Origin: a virus
Strand: one strand, 5' to 3'
Virus record (IMG/VR): IMGVR_UViG_3300023242_000348
Coordinates: 1 to 43,322 of that record
Length of the DNA stretch: 43,322 bases
In this document: positions 16,253-25,553 of the stretch, in pieces
Numbering within the stretch: the first letter of the stretch is position 1
Layout: each line of letters starts with the position of its first letter
Made by a program: the position numbers and the translations under genes
Notes under the pieces: generated by a model
What the model was told of the DNA's origin: nothing
The model's input: the letters and a program-made list of their open reading frames with translations, nothing else
The model's database searches: none

Positions 16253-17157
16253 TATTTAATCCTTAGGTATATTGGAAGATTTGTATCTGTTTCTAGTTTA
16301 GCATTAAATAAACCTACCGCTTCAAAATCACCCATATACTCAGATACTTGATCCTTTGTACCTGTAACAATAAATAAATTACTACCATTAAAAACTATAC
16401 CCTGACTTGAAGTGTCTTCACTAGAATTAGAAAAGCTCTCCCCTGTGTAAACACCTTCTTTTGTGAATTTGAAAGTCTGATTACCACCTAAAATATAGAA
16501 ATTAAAGACATCCCAAGTAATACCTGAAGGTGATCTAGTCCTTTCTGCAACACTAAAACTAAACCCTGTGTAGACCCCAGTTGCTGTATATTTATGTACA
16601 GAAGCTGAGCCGCTCCCTGCAATATAGAAATGAGTTCCGTCCCAAGTTATACCTGAAGGTACTGTTTCTTCATTTCTGACACTAAAACTAAACCCTGTGT
16701 AGACCCCAGTTGCTGTATACTCAAATACAGAATCTGACGCAACACCCACAACATAGAAATTATTATCTTTATAAAGAAGACCCCTAGGAGTAGCCACCTC
16801 AGCGGAAGTATTAAACTCAAAACCCGTAGGGACCCCTTGCGCTGTAAACTGAATTACTTTCTCGCCAGTATCTTCTAGTATATAGAAATGTGTACCATCC
16901 CAAGCAATGTCTTGAGGGGAAACTGATTCAGGACTAGTACTAAAAGTAAAGCCTGTGTGTACCCCAGCACCTCCTCTAACCCCTTTAGCATCTGGGTACT
17001 CTGTTAAATCCGTACTAACCACTCCACTTCGAAGATAAATTTCACCATTCAAATCAACAAGACCGTCTGTGTCATCCACTTGTAGTGTGCGTATGTCACC
17101 TATTACAGAACCACCTCCCCCACTTCCTTCTACTTCTGATAATGGAAAGTTAGCCAT
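16252..17157 (-). CDS. Beta-propeller-like repeat protein, candidate tail-tip or receptor-binding protein (301 aa)
   Basis: After a short glycine-rich N-terminus, residues 65-285 are five to six repeats of about 43-44 residues with the pattern PSGITWDGTHFYI, then a Ser/Asn-rich strand, KYTATGVYTGFSFS. This resembles NHL/WD-type propeller blades. The gene follows the fibre gene (17157-18149) in the tail module, so a role at the distal tail contacting the host surface is likely. Two blades are encoded by DNA with a 41-bp perfect direct repeat (16550-16590 and 16679-16719). No depolymerase motif is visible. Confidence 0.6.
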   Translation of the reverse strand: MANFPLSEVEGSGGGGSVIGDIRTLQVDDTDGLVDLNGEIYLRSGVVSTDLTEYPDAKGVRGGAGVHTGFTFSTSPESVSPQDIAWDGTHFYILEDTGEKVIQFTAQGVPTGFEFNTSAEVATPRGLLYKDNNFYVVGVASDSVFEYTATGVYTGFSFSVRNEETVPSGITWDGTHFYIAGSGSASVHKYTATGVYTGFSFSVAERTRSPSGITWDVFNFYILGGNQTFKFTKEGVYTGESFSNSSEDTSSQGIVFNGSNLFIVTGTKDQVSEYMGDFEAVGLFNAKLETDTNLPIYLRIK

Positions 17158-18149
17158 TATATAATCTCCAATACTGTTGTGGAGATAGCTTCTAATACAA
17201 CTATTTCTCCTGAAACTAATGTAATCCCGTTACCTGATGTTAACGTAAGTTTATCACCTACGATACTAAAGTTAGGGTTGTTAATTGTTACTGTCTTTTC
17301 TGTAGCGGAAGAGAAGGTTCTTATGGTAAATCTTCTTCCTTTAACTAATTCAGTGGGTAGAGTTAGATTACCATTTCCCTCGAAGACCACATCCGCAGCA
17401 ACCGCTGTATTAGCTATAACGAAAGTACCACCTTCTACTACATATGTAGGTACTCCTAAAGCCATAGCAGCCGCTTGTGCATCAGTAGCTGATTGTTGTG
17501 CTTCATCTGCACTAGCACTAGCGGCCTGTGCGGAAGCTGTGGCTGTACCTACATCGGTTTCTAAACCATCTAGAAAGGTTTTCATGTTTTCTGTGTTGTG
17601 AGTGAAGTTAGTACTATCTAGAGTAGGTGCTGCGTTTAAATCACTATAGTTACCTGTGGTTGCAATAGCTACTAAAGCAGGTTTATTTAAAAGGTCGCTA
17701 TACTCTCCTGTGTTACCTATGGTAGCTATACCTGTTAAAGAAGAGAAATCAATAGTAGCACTAAAGTCTACTTCACTTGATGTTGCATTCCAACGAAAGA
17801 AACCATTGTTAACTGGGGTGTTTACATTGGTTAACTCTTGTATCTTTACATTCAAGTTAGTAAAAGAGAAACCTAATGTTTCTGACATTTCACCTACAGT
17901 TACTCCATCAATCTTAAACTTAATCTTATGGTTAGCAGTATCTATAGTATCAATGGATACACTGGTTGTATTAGTTAGATTAGCAATAAGAGGAACTAAA
18001 GCACCCTTACCTACATCTCCATTATGTAAGTGACCTACTGTATTACTAAAGGCTGTGGTTAACTGGTCAAACTCAGCATTAACTAAGTTTGCATCAGCAA
18101 CATCCCCATTGGAAAAACTACTCTGTCTTGTATATGAATTGGTAGTCAT
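17157..18149 (-). CDS. Tail fibre / adaptor protein (330 aa)
   Basis: The N-terminal part (SFSNGDVADANLVNAEFDQL, then GHLHNGDVGKG) has the pattern found at the virion-binding end of short-tail phage fibres. The middle carries short beta repeats (TGNYSDL, NKPALVAI) and an alanine-rich coiled coil (ASAQAASASADEAQQSATDA) that probably trimerises. The C-terminal 90 residues are beta-rich. At 330 residues it is short for a complete host-binding fibre, so the binding tip may be supplied by the next gene (16252-17157), which overlaps by one base. Confidence 0.75.
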   Translation of the reverse strand: MTTNSYTRQSSFSNGDVADANLVNAEFDQLTTAFSNTVGHLHNGDVGKGALVPLIANLTNTTSVSIDTIDTANHKIKFKIDGVTVGEMSETLGFSFTNLNVKIQELTNVNTPVNNGFFRWNATSSEVDFSATIDFSSLTGIATIGNTGEYSDLLNKPALVAIATTGNYSDLNAAPTLDSTNFTHNTENMKTFLDGLETDVGTATASAQAASASADEAQQSATDAQAAAMALGVPTYVVEGGTFVIANTAVAADVVFEGNGNLTLPTELVKGRRFTIRTFSSATEKTVTINNPNFSIVGDKLTLTSGNGITLVSGEIVVLEAISTTVLEII

Positions 18150-19795
18150 TAGACTTTACCTCCTCCTGTTAAATCTATTTGTAAACTCTGGATATCAAAG
18201 GGGAAATCATCTATCTCTCCTAATGATTTCATTCGGAAACTAACTACGAAGGCTGACCCCTCTGTGAAAACATCTCTATTTGGTATATCCGCAGAACCCC
18301 ATTTAATTAAAGTATCTCCCCATAGTGTTCGTGGGTCTCCCCAAATAAACGGAAGTGTCAAAGGTAACAAAGGATACAAAGTAGGTTGGTGTACATCAGA
18401 ACTCTCATAGTCATATCTCAGCTCTATACCTAGCTGTACATCACCTTCTGGTTTAGTCTGAACAAATACTTTATGTATATTCTTTCTAACGCTAATGTCA
18501 CCAAAGTCAGTAAAAGGAGATTGGTATACATAAGGTATCCTATCACCTCCAAAGGTATTACCTTGTTCTTGAACGCATATCTCCCCTGCTTGATTACCAT
18601 GTATTATTCTTTCTCTAGTATTCAAGTAAGTATTATCTACAGAGGTAACACCTAGTGCCTCTAGTTCGCTATAAGCCCAAGCAAACTGTCCTGTCCCCGA
18701 GTCAAAAGTGTAAGCAGCAATTATCCCTCGTTGCGAGGAATCTATGTTAGATAAATCGGTAAACCATAAACGGTATTGGTTCTTCTCTCGTATGATAGTA
18801 GAATTAAACTCAAAGTCCTGTCGGTTCCTTACTCTAGGGTCAATGAGTTTACTCACTTTCCTGCTGACCACCCCTAACTCTATATCATCTAAACGTTGAG
18901 TTTTAGCAATGTTCCTCAATCCATCAGGGGCTAAGAATAATAAATCACCTCCTATCTCTTGTATTGTGAAGCCATCAATGCAACCAATGTTTCGAGTTAA
19001 GTTAGTCACCACAGGATTCCCTGTCTCTGTGCCTTCTATCTTGTGTATACTATTTTCACAAAAGACATAAAGAGTCTCTCTGTGTACTTTAACGCCTGTT
19101 ACAATATCACCGACAGAAATAAAACCAGCAGTACTGCCATTGAAATTCTCTTGAGGTATTTCTTTATCATCATCTTCAGGACTGAGTAAATCAGTAGTAG
19201 CATGAGAGCTGTAAAAAATAGAGCTTTGGTCATTCAACATACCACCTAGTATTAATTGGTCTTTAAAGATAGTAACGTAACGAGCGCCAATTAAAGCAGT
19301 CCCTTCTATTATTTTTTTATATCTATAAAGGGGAGTAGTATCTTCATCTATAATACTAAATACAGCAGGATTATTTTTACCATCTACTAAAAATACATAT
19401 CTCTTGTTAGCTAGCAGGTGTGTCTCAAACATGTAGCGAGTTGCATCCGTCCTAGGTAACTCATTACCTGATGCCACAGAAGTAGCATTAACATTATCAG
19501 ATTCCCTATTAACTTGTACCCAGTTAGTATCATCAAGAGTATGATAAACCCCTGTTCCTCTACACGCTAACACTCCCTTGTAGTTAACAACGCCTAAGAC
19601 CCTTCCTATTTGAGGTAAGGAATCATTAAGGATAGTGTACCCTGAGATACGTCTGTAACCTCCTTGCTTACTACACTCAAAGTTAGTTAAACGGATAGCT
19701 TCATTAGGTTTCCCTAGTAACTCCTGTGTATTACTACTTAAGTTAAGACCTCCTCTACAAGGGAGTGTTAGTGTTTTCATCTGAGGACCAGCCAT
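18149..19795 (-). CDS. Tail tubular protein B-like / tail stabilisation protein (548 aa)
   Basis: Follows the tail tubular A-like gene with a TAATG overlap and precedes the fibre gene, the position of the nozzle gene (gp12-type) in T7-like phages. The N-terminus LPCRGGLNLSSNTQELLGKP and the following beta-rich segments (ECSKQGGYRRISGYTIL; RDVFTEGSAFVVSFRMKS near the end) fit this family of beta-propeller-like nozzle proteins. T7 gp12 is longer, about 790 residues, so this is a shorter form. Confidence 0.72.
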   Translation of the reverse strand: MAGPQMKTLTLPCRGGLNLSSNTQELLGKPNEAIRLTNFECSKQGGYRRISGYTILNDSLPQIGRVLGVVNYKGVLACRGTGVYHTLDDTNWVQVNRESDNVNATSVASGNELPRTDATRYMFETHLLANKRYVFLVDGKNNPAVFSIIDEDTTPLYRYKKIIEGTALIGARYVTIFKDQLILGGMLNDQSSIFYSSHATTDLLSPEDDDKEIPQENFNGSTAGFISVGDIVTGVKVHRETLYVFCENSIHKIEGTETGNPVVTNLTRNIGCIDGFTIQEIGGDLLFLAPDGLRNIAKTQRLDDIELGVVSRKVSKLIDPRVRNRQDFEFNSTIIREKNQYRLWFTDLSNIDSSQRGIIAAYTFDSGTGQFAWAYSELEALGVTSVDNTYLNTRERIIHGNQAGEICVQEQGNTFGGDRIPYVYQSPFTDFGDISVRKNIHKVFVQTKPEGDVQLGIELRYDYESSDVHQPTLYPLLPLTLPFIWGDPRTLWGDTLIKWGSADIPNRDVFTEGSAFVVSFRMKSLGEIDDFPFDIQSLQIDLTGGGKV

Positions 19796-20532
19796 TAGGT
19801 AGCCCTCATTCTTTCTTCTTTATTACTAAGAAGTATTCTTTTCATATTAGTTAAAGCATCCCTATATTCCCCTTTAGCCATATTAGCCTGCTCTAGGTTC
19901 TCCCTAAACTTCCAAAGGTAGTAAGCACATCTACTAACTAAAACATTTAGGTAAGCTTCAGGAAAAGGAATTTCAGTGTTAGGTTCTGTGAAACGTATGG
20001 CACTATTACTTACATTGTATTCTACCCAATAGTCTTTATCAGGAGAGGGAGACATTCCAAACTTACCAGAAGGGTACCTAATGACATAACTAGGAACGCC
20101 TGAGTTCTGCTTGTCAAAGTCTTTAGCTCTATAAGTAGACATCCACTCTTCATAAGTAATATATTGTAAAGACCTTGCTATCTTAGGAACACTAGCGATT
20201 ACTAAGGGGTCTACGCTTTGTAAATCTTTATCTGTAATCAAGAAAGTATCCCACTCTACCTCTACTTTATTACCAATAGTTAAAGGGTTTATTTCATACC
20301 ATACCTGCCCTTTGTTAACCTTAGTAACCTCAGTGTTAGCAGTGTTAGCTACTTGGTCTTGCAACCAAGGCCATTTTGTACTCTCATTACTAATATCAAA
20401 GAAAGACCTATTAACAGCTTCCTTAGCAAACTGTTGTAAACCACGGGAAGTAAGGAATAACTGTTGAGTAAGGGGAACTTCGTTTACTTCCCTTAACGCA
20501 AGATTAGTTATTTCTAAAAAGGTGTAAGCCAT
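19795..20532 (-). CDS. Tail tubular protein A-like adaptor (245 aa)
   Basis: Forms the ring joining portal to nozzle in short-tailed phages. The N-terminus TFLEITNLALREVNEVPLT, then AKEAVNRSFFDISNESTKWP, and the later YLNVLVSRCAYYLWKFRENL segment match the gp11-type adaptor pattern in sequence order and length. TATAACAGGAGAAAACATG provides the start. It lies just after a terminator that separates it from the coat gene, so its expression is probably lower than that of the coat. Confidence 0.82.
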   Translation of the reverse strand: MAYTFLEITNLALREVNEVPLTQQLFLTSRGLQQFAKEAVNRSFFDISNESTKWPWLQDQVANTANTEVTKVNKGQVWYEINPLTIGNKVEVEWDTFLITDKDLQSVDPLVIASVPKIARSLQYITYEEWMSTYRAKDFDKQNSGVPSYVIRYPSGKFGMSPSPDKDYWVEYNVSNSAIRFTEPNTEIPFPEAYLNVLVSRCAYYLWKFRENLEQANMAKGEYRDALTNMKRILLSNKEERMRAT

Positions 20533-20547
20533 GTTTTCTCCTGTTAT

Positions 20548-20581
20548 AAAAAAAGGGACCCGAAGTTTCCTTGGGTCCCTT
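20548..20581 (-). terminator. Rho-independent terminator after the major capsid gene
   Basis: On the minus strand AAGGGACCC pairs with GGGTCCCTT around an 11-base loop and is followed by seven T. It lies between the coat stop (20608) and the tail adaptor start (20532). With no obvious promoter after it, partial read-through must feed the tail genes. Confidence 0.9.
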
Positions 20582-20607
20582 AGGATTACTGTTTAAGTAA
20601 AACTATA

Positions 20608-21615
20608 TTATGCGTAGATTACGTAGGCAACCGCTAATGACTCAGGACGTATAATTGCACGACCGTATACATGGAGACCACGAACGATATCAGCAAAAGT
20701 AGTCTCAGAACGTAGCTTCTCAACCTTGTCTAAACAACTTACCGTAGCAACTGCTGACATGTGACCAGCGATTATTACGTCACCAGCTACACCATCATCA
20801 TTACCACCACCAATAGTAGTAGGACCATCTGCAGTATCAGGAGCAGCAGGAGTACTATCTGCGGTATACTTAGGTGAATTATTAGTCTTATACACCTTGA
20901 AACCACGTAGCATACCAGACATAGCTAGACCATTCTTTAGGCCACCTTCACCTTGGTTATAATCCGTAGATAACAACTTAGAATCAGTACGCGCCAGTAA
21001 TTCCATAAACTTAGGAGAAACTACAACATAACGACCTTCTTCTGGGACTTCTGCTTCATCTAGTTTTAAAGCTAGTAAAGACAATAGGTTCAACGGGTCA
21101 GTCTCATCGGCACCAAAGCCTAGAGTGATTGCGTTATCAGTATCCTGTGCAGTTGAATGTGTACCACCATTTACGATGTTACCTGCCTGAGCACCAGTAG
21201 CCATAAACTGTAGAACTTCTTTATCATAAGAGTTCTTTAGTGCATAGGTAGCTGAACCAGTAGCTAACGATTCCCAGTTTACATGAGAAAGTTTATCTTC
21301 AATATCATCTACTTTAAAAGCAAACTTATTGGCTTTGCTGATTTCGATAGTTACTTCATTATCAGCTAAGGCTTCATGGGCAACAGTAGCACCACGAGTG
21401 TAAGCACTGACAGTAATAATAGGTTCTAGGATAATTCGTACTGAATCACCGAAAGAAGCTAACTCACCGTAGTAGTCATTGTTAGTAATACCTTCGACAA
21501 CAGAAGAAGTTCGAAAGAACATAAGTACACGTTGTGAAAAGATTGTAGGGCTAAAAGCACCTGAGGGGCTAGTACCACCATAGTTAGTACTCGCTGAACC
21601 TGTAAAAGTTGACAT
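20608..21615 (-). CDS. Major capsid protein (335 aa)
   Basis: Length and position directly after the scaffold gene match the T7-type HK97-fold coat (T7 gp10A is about 345 residues). Family-like segments include the N-terminal SGAFSPTIFSQRVLMFFRTS, the DSVRIILEPIITVSAYTRGA strand region, EVPEEGRYVVVSPKFMELLA, and a C-terminal strand ending RPESLAVAYVIYA. The start has an AAGGTAAATAAAC ribosome site. Codon use looks like that of a high-expression gene (many GTA, GCA, ACT). The following terminator would raise coat mRNA relative to tail mRNA. Confidence 0.93.
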   Translation of the reverse strand: MSTFTGSASTNYGGTSPSGAFSPTIFSQRVLMFFRTSSVVEGITNNDYYGELASFGDSVRIILEPIITVSAYTRGATVAHEALADNEVTIEISKANKFAFKVDDIEDKLSHVNWESLATGSATYALKNSYDKEVLQFMATGAQAGNIVNGGTHSTAQDTDNAITLGFGADETDPLNLLSLLALKLDEAEVPEEGRYVVVSPKFMELLARTDSKLLSTDYNQGEGGLKNGLAMSGMLRGFKVYKTNNSPKYTADSTPAAPDTADGPTTIGGGNDDGVAGDVIIAGHMSAVATVSCLDKVEKLRSETTFADIVRGLHVYGRAIIRPESLAVAYVIYA

Positions 21616-21636
21616 GTTTATTTACCTTAAAATTAT

Positions 21637-22479
21637 TTATTGACCATTAGCAATACGGCCTTCTCTTTGCGCTAACTTAATATGTTCATCCCATTTAGCA
21701 AAATCTGTAGGACTCATCTTCCGAATCTCACTCTCTTTCCATATATAGGCAGGGTGGTTGCGGTCAACTTCTCCTTCTAAATCTGCTCTATTACGAGCTC
21801 GAACATCAAGGTCATTACCTTCGTTAACTTGAGTATTAGTATTGCTAGCATTTGATTTGTTATTTCCCCAACTCGTTTCGTACTTAAACAAGGACAGCGC
21901 TTTAATGGCTAACTGTGGGTTATCAGGATTATTATATATCCAATCTTGAACTGTCTGCTCTTGCTTCTCTGCCCAACCGTGGAAATCATCACTCTGGGTG
22001 ATTTGTTCGAAATCTGGGTGTGCTTGTTTGATTGCTAAAGTGGAACGTTCTATCTTGGTATCGAGTAAATCACCCTGTACTGTAGCTAACTGTTGGTCGT
22101 AATTACTCATTTGTGATTGAACCATAGTAGCTGCAATAGCTTCGATTCGTGAGTATCCCTCAGGGTCTGCCCGTTTCATGACTGCTAGTTCTTCTGCTGT
22201 CTTAGGCACTTTGAGTGGAGCTACTTCTTGTTTATTGGCCTTCTCTAACTGTTGTGTTAGCTCGTTAATCTTTCGATTATTATAAGAGTGAAGGTCGCGG
22301 TAACGTTTTTCCCAATTATGAACGGGTTGTTTCTCTTGTTCAGCAGTGTCTGAAGCTGGTTGGCCTTTTGCTTCTACGAGTGCTTTATCATGAGCAGCTA
22401 ATTCTGCAGCCTCTTGTTCGTGTCGAGGGTTGCGGTAAGCGGTCTCACCAAGTAAACTACGTTGTTTGGTTGAAGTCAT
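21637..22479 (-). CDS. Capsid scaffolding / assembly protein (280 aa)
   Basis: A highly charged, helical, Gln- and Glu-rich protein immediately upstream of the coat gene. The segment NWEKRYRDLHSYNNRKINEL followed by coiled coil (TQQLEKANKQ) and a later AHPDFEQITQSDDFHGWAEK segment is typical of the T7 gp9-like capsid assembly family, as is the small basic C-terminal end (KLAQREGRIANGQ) thought to touch the coat. It would guide procapsid assembly and leave before DNA fills the head. Confidence 0.88.
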   Translation of the reverse strand: MTSTKQRSLLGETAYRNPRHEQEAAELAAHDKALVEAKGQPASDTAEQEKQPVHNWEKRYRDLHSYNNRKINELTQQLEKANKQEVAPLKVPKTAEELAVMKRADPEGYSRIEAIAATMVQSQMSNYDQQLATVQGDLLDTKIERSTLAIKQAHPDFEQITQSDDFHGWAEKQEQTVQDWIYNNPDNPQLAIKALSLFKYETSWGNNKSNASNTNTQVNEGNDLDVRARNRADLEGEVDRNHPAYIWKESEIRKMSPTDFAKWDEHIKLAQREGRIANGQ

Positions 22480-22564
22480 AAATTATCTCCTGTCTAGGTC
22501 TTTGTACATAGGTGTCCGAGGAGCTTTGTATGAAGAGTACTAGGATTGTATATTATATGAGAGG

Positions 22565-22792
22565 TTACCGAGTGGTTCTCTCTTCTGTTTGAAGTTGAGT
22601 GTGTAGACTAAGGAGTGAGTCAAGTACTTCTATAGAGCCTTGAATCTTTCTTATTTCTGCAAACTCGTTGCAACTTATTAGTCGGGTAACGAAGCGTTCT
22701 TTCTGAACCGTCAGTACCCCTTCAAAAGCCCCGCGTAACGCAGGGTCCTTGAGTATATCCTTAAGTTGGTAAGCATAGGACTTGGTAGTCAT
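22565..22792 (-). CDS. Small helical head-module protein (75 aa)
   Basis: Begins MTTKSYAYQLKDILKDPALR and is almost wholly helical with a LeuLeu-rich C-terminal half. The start overlaps the stop of the 41-residue gene upstream as TAATG. It lies between portal-associated small genes and the scaffold. No function recognised; the conserved location suggests a head-assembly helper. The 85-base gap after it (22480-22564) is AT-rich with TATAATATAC on the minus strand and may hold a promoter for scaffold and coat. Confidence 0.65.
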   Translation of the reverse strand: MTTKSYAYQLKDILKDPALRGAFEGVLTVQKERFVTRLISCNEFAEIRKIQGSIEVLDSLLSLHTQLQTEERTTR

Positions 22793-22917
22793 TACTTTTT
22801 CTTTTTACCATAAGTACTACCCATAGTACCTTTAGTAGTAGTAATTGTCTTAGTCATAGGCTTCTTAGCTACCGCTTTCTTACCCATAGGCTTTTTGTCC
22901 ATCTTAGAAGTATTCAT
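22792..22917 (-). CDS. Very small basic protein (41 aa)
   Basis: Reads MNTSKMDKKPMGKKAVAKKP, then MTKTITTTKGTMGSTYGKKK and a final Lys. It is extremely rich in Lys and Thr. GGAAAGAAATAAT upstream provides a ribosome site, and its TAATG overlap with the 75-residue gene is the same coupling as for its neighbours. Basic micro-proteins in this place are common in T7-like and related marine podoviruses; their role is unknown, perhaps DNA or capsid contact. Confidence 0.65.
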   Translation of the reverse strand: MNTSKMDKKPMGKKAVAKKPMTKTITTTKGTMGSTYGKKKK

Positions 22918-22918
22918 A

Positions 22919-23089
22919 TTATTTCTTTCCTTTGGTTGGTTTCTTCACTGGTTTAGCTGTCTTAGCCGCTTGTTTAAACTGTTTATCTGTAGGAGCACCT
23001 GGTGCGCCTTTCTTACGCATTGCTTCTTTACTGCCAGCTTCAATACGTTTTTTCTTTGCATGTATGTTTGCGTATAAACCTTTACTCAT
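22919..23089 (-). CDS. Small basic conserved podovirus protein (56 aa)
   Basis: Begins MSKGLYANIHAKKKRIEAGS and continues with KEAMRKKGAPGAPTDKQFKQ. This GLYANIxAKxxRIxAGS plus RKxGxxGAPT pattern is one I recognise from many T7-like and marine podoviruses next to the portal gene. Function unknown. The start overlaps the stop of the upstream gene as TAATG; the next gene starts two bases after this one stops. Confidence 0.8.
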   Translation of the reverse strand: MSKGLYANIHAKKKRIEAGSKEAMRKKGAPGAPTDKQFKQAAKTAKPVKKPTKGKK

Positions 23090-23367
23090 TACCATTTTTC
23101 CTTATCAGACCAATACGCTGCAGACATCTTACCTTTAGATATATTGCTAGCGTGACGTGCTTTAAATGATTTCTGTCTAGCTTTATCCTTATCACTACTA
23201 GGGCTACTACCTGCACCACTAACTCCTTGTTGTCCAAAGCGAATTGTCTTTATCTTGTCACCTTCCTTCGCCACAACAACATGGGATTTCGTAGGATGCT
23301 TAGGGGTTTTCTTCGGTTTATTGAAACCTTCTACCCCTGCTTTTTCTAACCTTGAATCTTTAGCCAT
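23089..23367 (-). CDS. Conserved small podovirus protein, portal-adjacent (92 aa)
   Basis: The start is set at MAKDSRLEKAGVEGFNKPKK, one base after the portal stop; the longer open frame upstream overlaps the portal gene and is not needed. The pattern SHVVVAKEGDKIKTIRFGQQG and the C-terminal KARHASNISKGKMSAAYWSD are recognisable from a small-protein family found beside portal genes in podoviruses. The protein is basic and its role unknown. GGAAGGGGTTTAAG precedes the start. Confidence 0.85.
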   Translation of the reverse strand: MAKDSRLEKAGVEGFNKPKKTPKHPTKSHVVVAKEGDKIKTIRFGQQGVSGAGSSPSSDKDKARQKSFKARHASNISKGKMSAAYWSDKEKW

Positions 23368-23368
23368 C

Positions 23369-25498
23369 TTAAACCCCTTCCACGTTTCCTGCACCTGCAG
23401 TATTAGCTGTAGCCCCTGATGTACCTGTGGGACCCTCGGCCCCTTCAGTAGGCTGTTGTGCCGTGTTAGCTTGTTTAGATTGAGGAGTAGCACCGCCAGC
23501 CATTCCTATGATTTCAGCGTATAGCTTAGCTTCTGACATATCATTAATCACAGCGTCAGGGTCCATATCCATACCCTTGACTAACTCACGTATAATGTAA
23601 GGTAACTTAACCATAGGAGCTAATGCAGGATTCTGTAATAGACCTAGTAGTGTCTGTAGTCTTTGTACTTTTACTTCTTGTTTTGTGTAGCTTCGGATAC
23701 CTGTAGCTATAACATCAAAGTCACCCTCAGGTAAGTTCTCGTAATTAAACTGGTTGTTCCAATAGAATAACATGCGACCCATAGGCTGTAGTAAATCATC
23801 ATCGAGGTTACGGATTACTGTCTTTATATTTAGACTAGCATTTTCTAGAATCATGTTTAAACCTGAGGAAGTACGACCAACACCAGAAACTCCTGTTTGA
23901 CCATGAGATACACTGGGTATCCCTGTGGCTTCATCAGCTTGCCTACGGAACTCTTGGAACATCTGTAAGTTCTCATTAGCAGTAGAAGGAAACTTAACTC
24001 CATGAACTGCAGCACCGGGTTGGCCTCCTTGTCTACGGAATATCTTTCCAGGATAAATGCTCATGTCTTGTCCAGGAACCAACATAGTTTCATCTACATC
24101 GAATATCATATTACCTGCCAAAGCTAGGTTATCAATAGCTAAACGAGCAAAACCGTTCATCATGCTTTGAGAATCTTGCATGGCTTCAGGTACACCAGTA
24201 CCGTAGATGTTGTAAGGGTCAATCTCGTAGTTAAATAGAAAGTAAGGTAAACGCTGAGGTAAGAAAGGATTAGTAATAATACGTAGTATATCTTCTCCAC
24301 ATACCCAACAGTTAACTTGGATTTGGTCAGTAGTAGCTTCATCCACAGGTAACCCTGCAGTCTCTGCTTCGTCGACACTCATGTAACCCCAGTACTCAAA
24401 GACTTCCCAGAGTTTACCTTTGTCCATAATAGCATCTTCTTCTCTGACTACATGTTCAAAACTCTTGTTACTATAATTAGCACCTGCCTCTATACAACGG
24501 TCAATAACATCTACTCTAAAGTTCTTTCGAGCCTTTAGGTCTCTCATTTGTTTAGCTGTCATACGATGTCTTTCTATAGCCCATTCTGCATCATCAATGA
24601 CCATAGCATTAGGGTCTAGGTATACATCCCATATAGAAACAGAACGTACTTTAGGTACCTTACGAGTTTCTGGTGTGTATACACCTTTGACCCATTTGTG
24701 CATTGTTTTTGTTTCAGAGAATACGCCTTTCATCATACCAGAACCTAACAGACATGCCTCGAACACAGCTTTTCTTAATTCTGTGTGTGCATTGGATTCT
24801 TCTAGTTGGTCTAATATTACTTTGTTCATCTTCTCAGCAGCCCTATCAGCAGGACGGACCTCAGCGTATTGACCTCCAGACCTATCAGGACCCTCATTTA
24901 CATTTTCGTATAAGGTATCATCTTCTTTCCACGAGAGTTTATCAGAGGTGGCCCCGGGAGCGAGTGTCTTACCATCTCCTTTATACCCTATACCAAAGTC
25001 TTCTTGGGACTCAGGCCCACTAGGTTTATTCTTTAGAGAAGGGTCATTACTTGCTACTTCAGGAACGCCTTCAGGTGTAGGAGTAGGTTCAATCATTAGA
25101 GGGAAACGAGAGTTCTGCATCAGAGATTCCATAATCTGAGAGAACGCTGCTTTAGTTTTTACAGTGGTAGTTCTTACGTATGTCTTAGATATCTCACTAT
25201 CTCGATTAAGACCAGAGTCACCGTTTGAACTAGCCATATTTGAATCTTTAGCGCGGTAAGCAAGTAGGTTCTTTATCCATTGGCTTTCGGAAGCAAGGCG
25301 TGAAGTCTCAGCAGAACTAAAGTCAGCTTTGATACGAGACAATAGAGGAGCTAATTTTATACGTTCTTCCATTTCAGCATCTAATGCCATCTCATCCATA
25401 TTCAAAGGAATAGGTTCTACCTCTACTTCTTCTACAGCTTCTTCTTTCTTAGCTGATGGTTTCTTAATTAATGAACTAGGTTTTTGTTTATCAGGCAC
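23369..25498 (-). CDS. Portal (head-to-tail connector) protein (709 aa)
   Basis: The dodecameric DNA entry ring. The GTG start at 25498 (VPDKQKPSSLIKK, read as fMet) is chosen because AAGGAGGACATT lies directly upstream, whereas the ATG 42 bases earlier has no ribosome site. Portal-like features are the order between terminase and scaffold, the helix KTKAAFSQIMESLMQNSRFP, the SIWDVYLDPNAMVIDDAEWA segment, the TGVPEAMQDSQSMMNGFARL stem helix and a Gly/Ala/Gln-rich tail. It is about 170 residues longer than T7 gp8. Confidence 0.88.
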   Translation of the reverse strand: MPDKQKPSSLIKKPSAKKEEAVEEVEVEPIPLNMDEMALDAEMEERIKLAPLLSRIKADFSSAETSRLASESQWIKNLLAYRAKDSNMASSNGDSGLNRDSEISKTYVRTTTVKTKAAFSQIMESLMQNSRFPLMIEPTPTPEGVPEVASNDPSLKNKPSGPESQEDFGIGYKGDGKTLAPGATSDKLSWKEDDTLYENVNEGPDRSGGQYAEVRPADRAAEKMNKVILDQLEESNAHTELRKAVFEACLLGSGMMKGVFSETKTMHKWVKGVYTPETRKVPKVRSVSIWDVYLDPNAMVIDDAEWAIERHRMTAKQMRDLKARKNFRVDVIDRCIEAGANYSNKSFEHVVREEDAIMDKGKLWEVFEYWGYMSVDEAETAGLPVDEATTDQIQVNCWVCGEDILRIITNPFLPQRLPYFLFNYEIDPYNIYGTGVPEAMQDSQSMMNGFARLAIDNLALAGNMIFDVDETMLVPGQDMSIYPGKIFRRQGGQPGAAVHGVKFPSTANENLQMFQEFRRQADEATGIPSVSHGQTGVSGVGRTSSGLNMILENASLNIKTVIRNLDDDLLQPMGRMLFYWNNQFNYENLPEGDFDVIATGIRSYTKQEVKVQRLQTLLGLLQNPALAPMVKLPYIIRELVKGMDMDPDAVINDMSEAKLYAEIIGMAGGATPQSKQANTAQQPTEGAEGPTGTSGATANTAGAGNVEGV

Positions 25499-25553
25499 AA
25501 TGTCCTCCTTGTTGTAATAGAAAATAAAGTAAGGATGCATTGCACATCAAGGG

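Noticed and set aside
23369-25540. Portal start at the upstream ATG (25540)
   Set aside because: It has no ribosome site, while GTG at 25498 follows AAGGAGGACATT.
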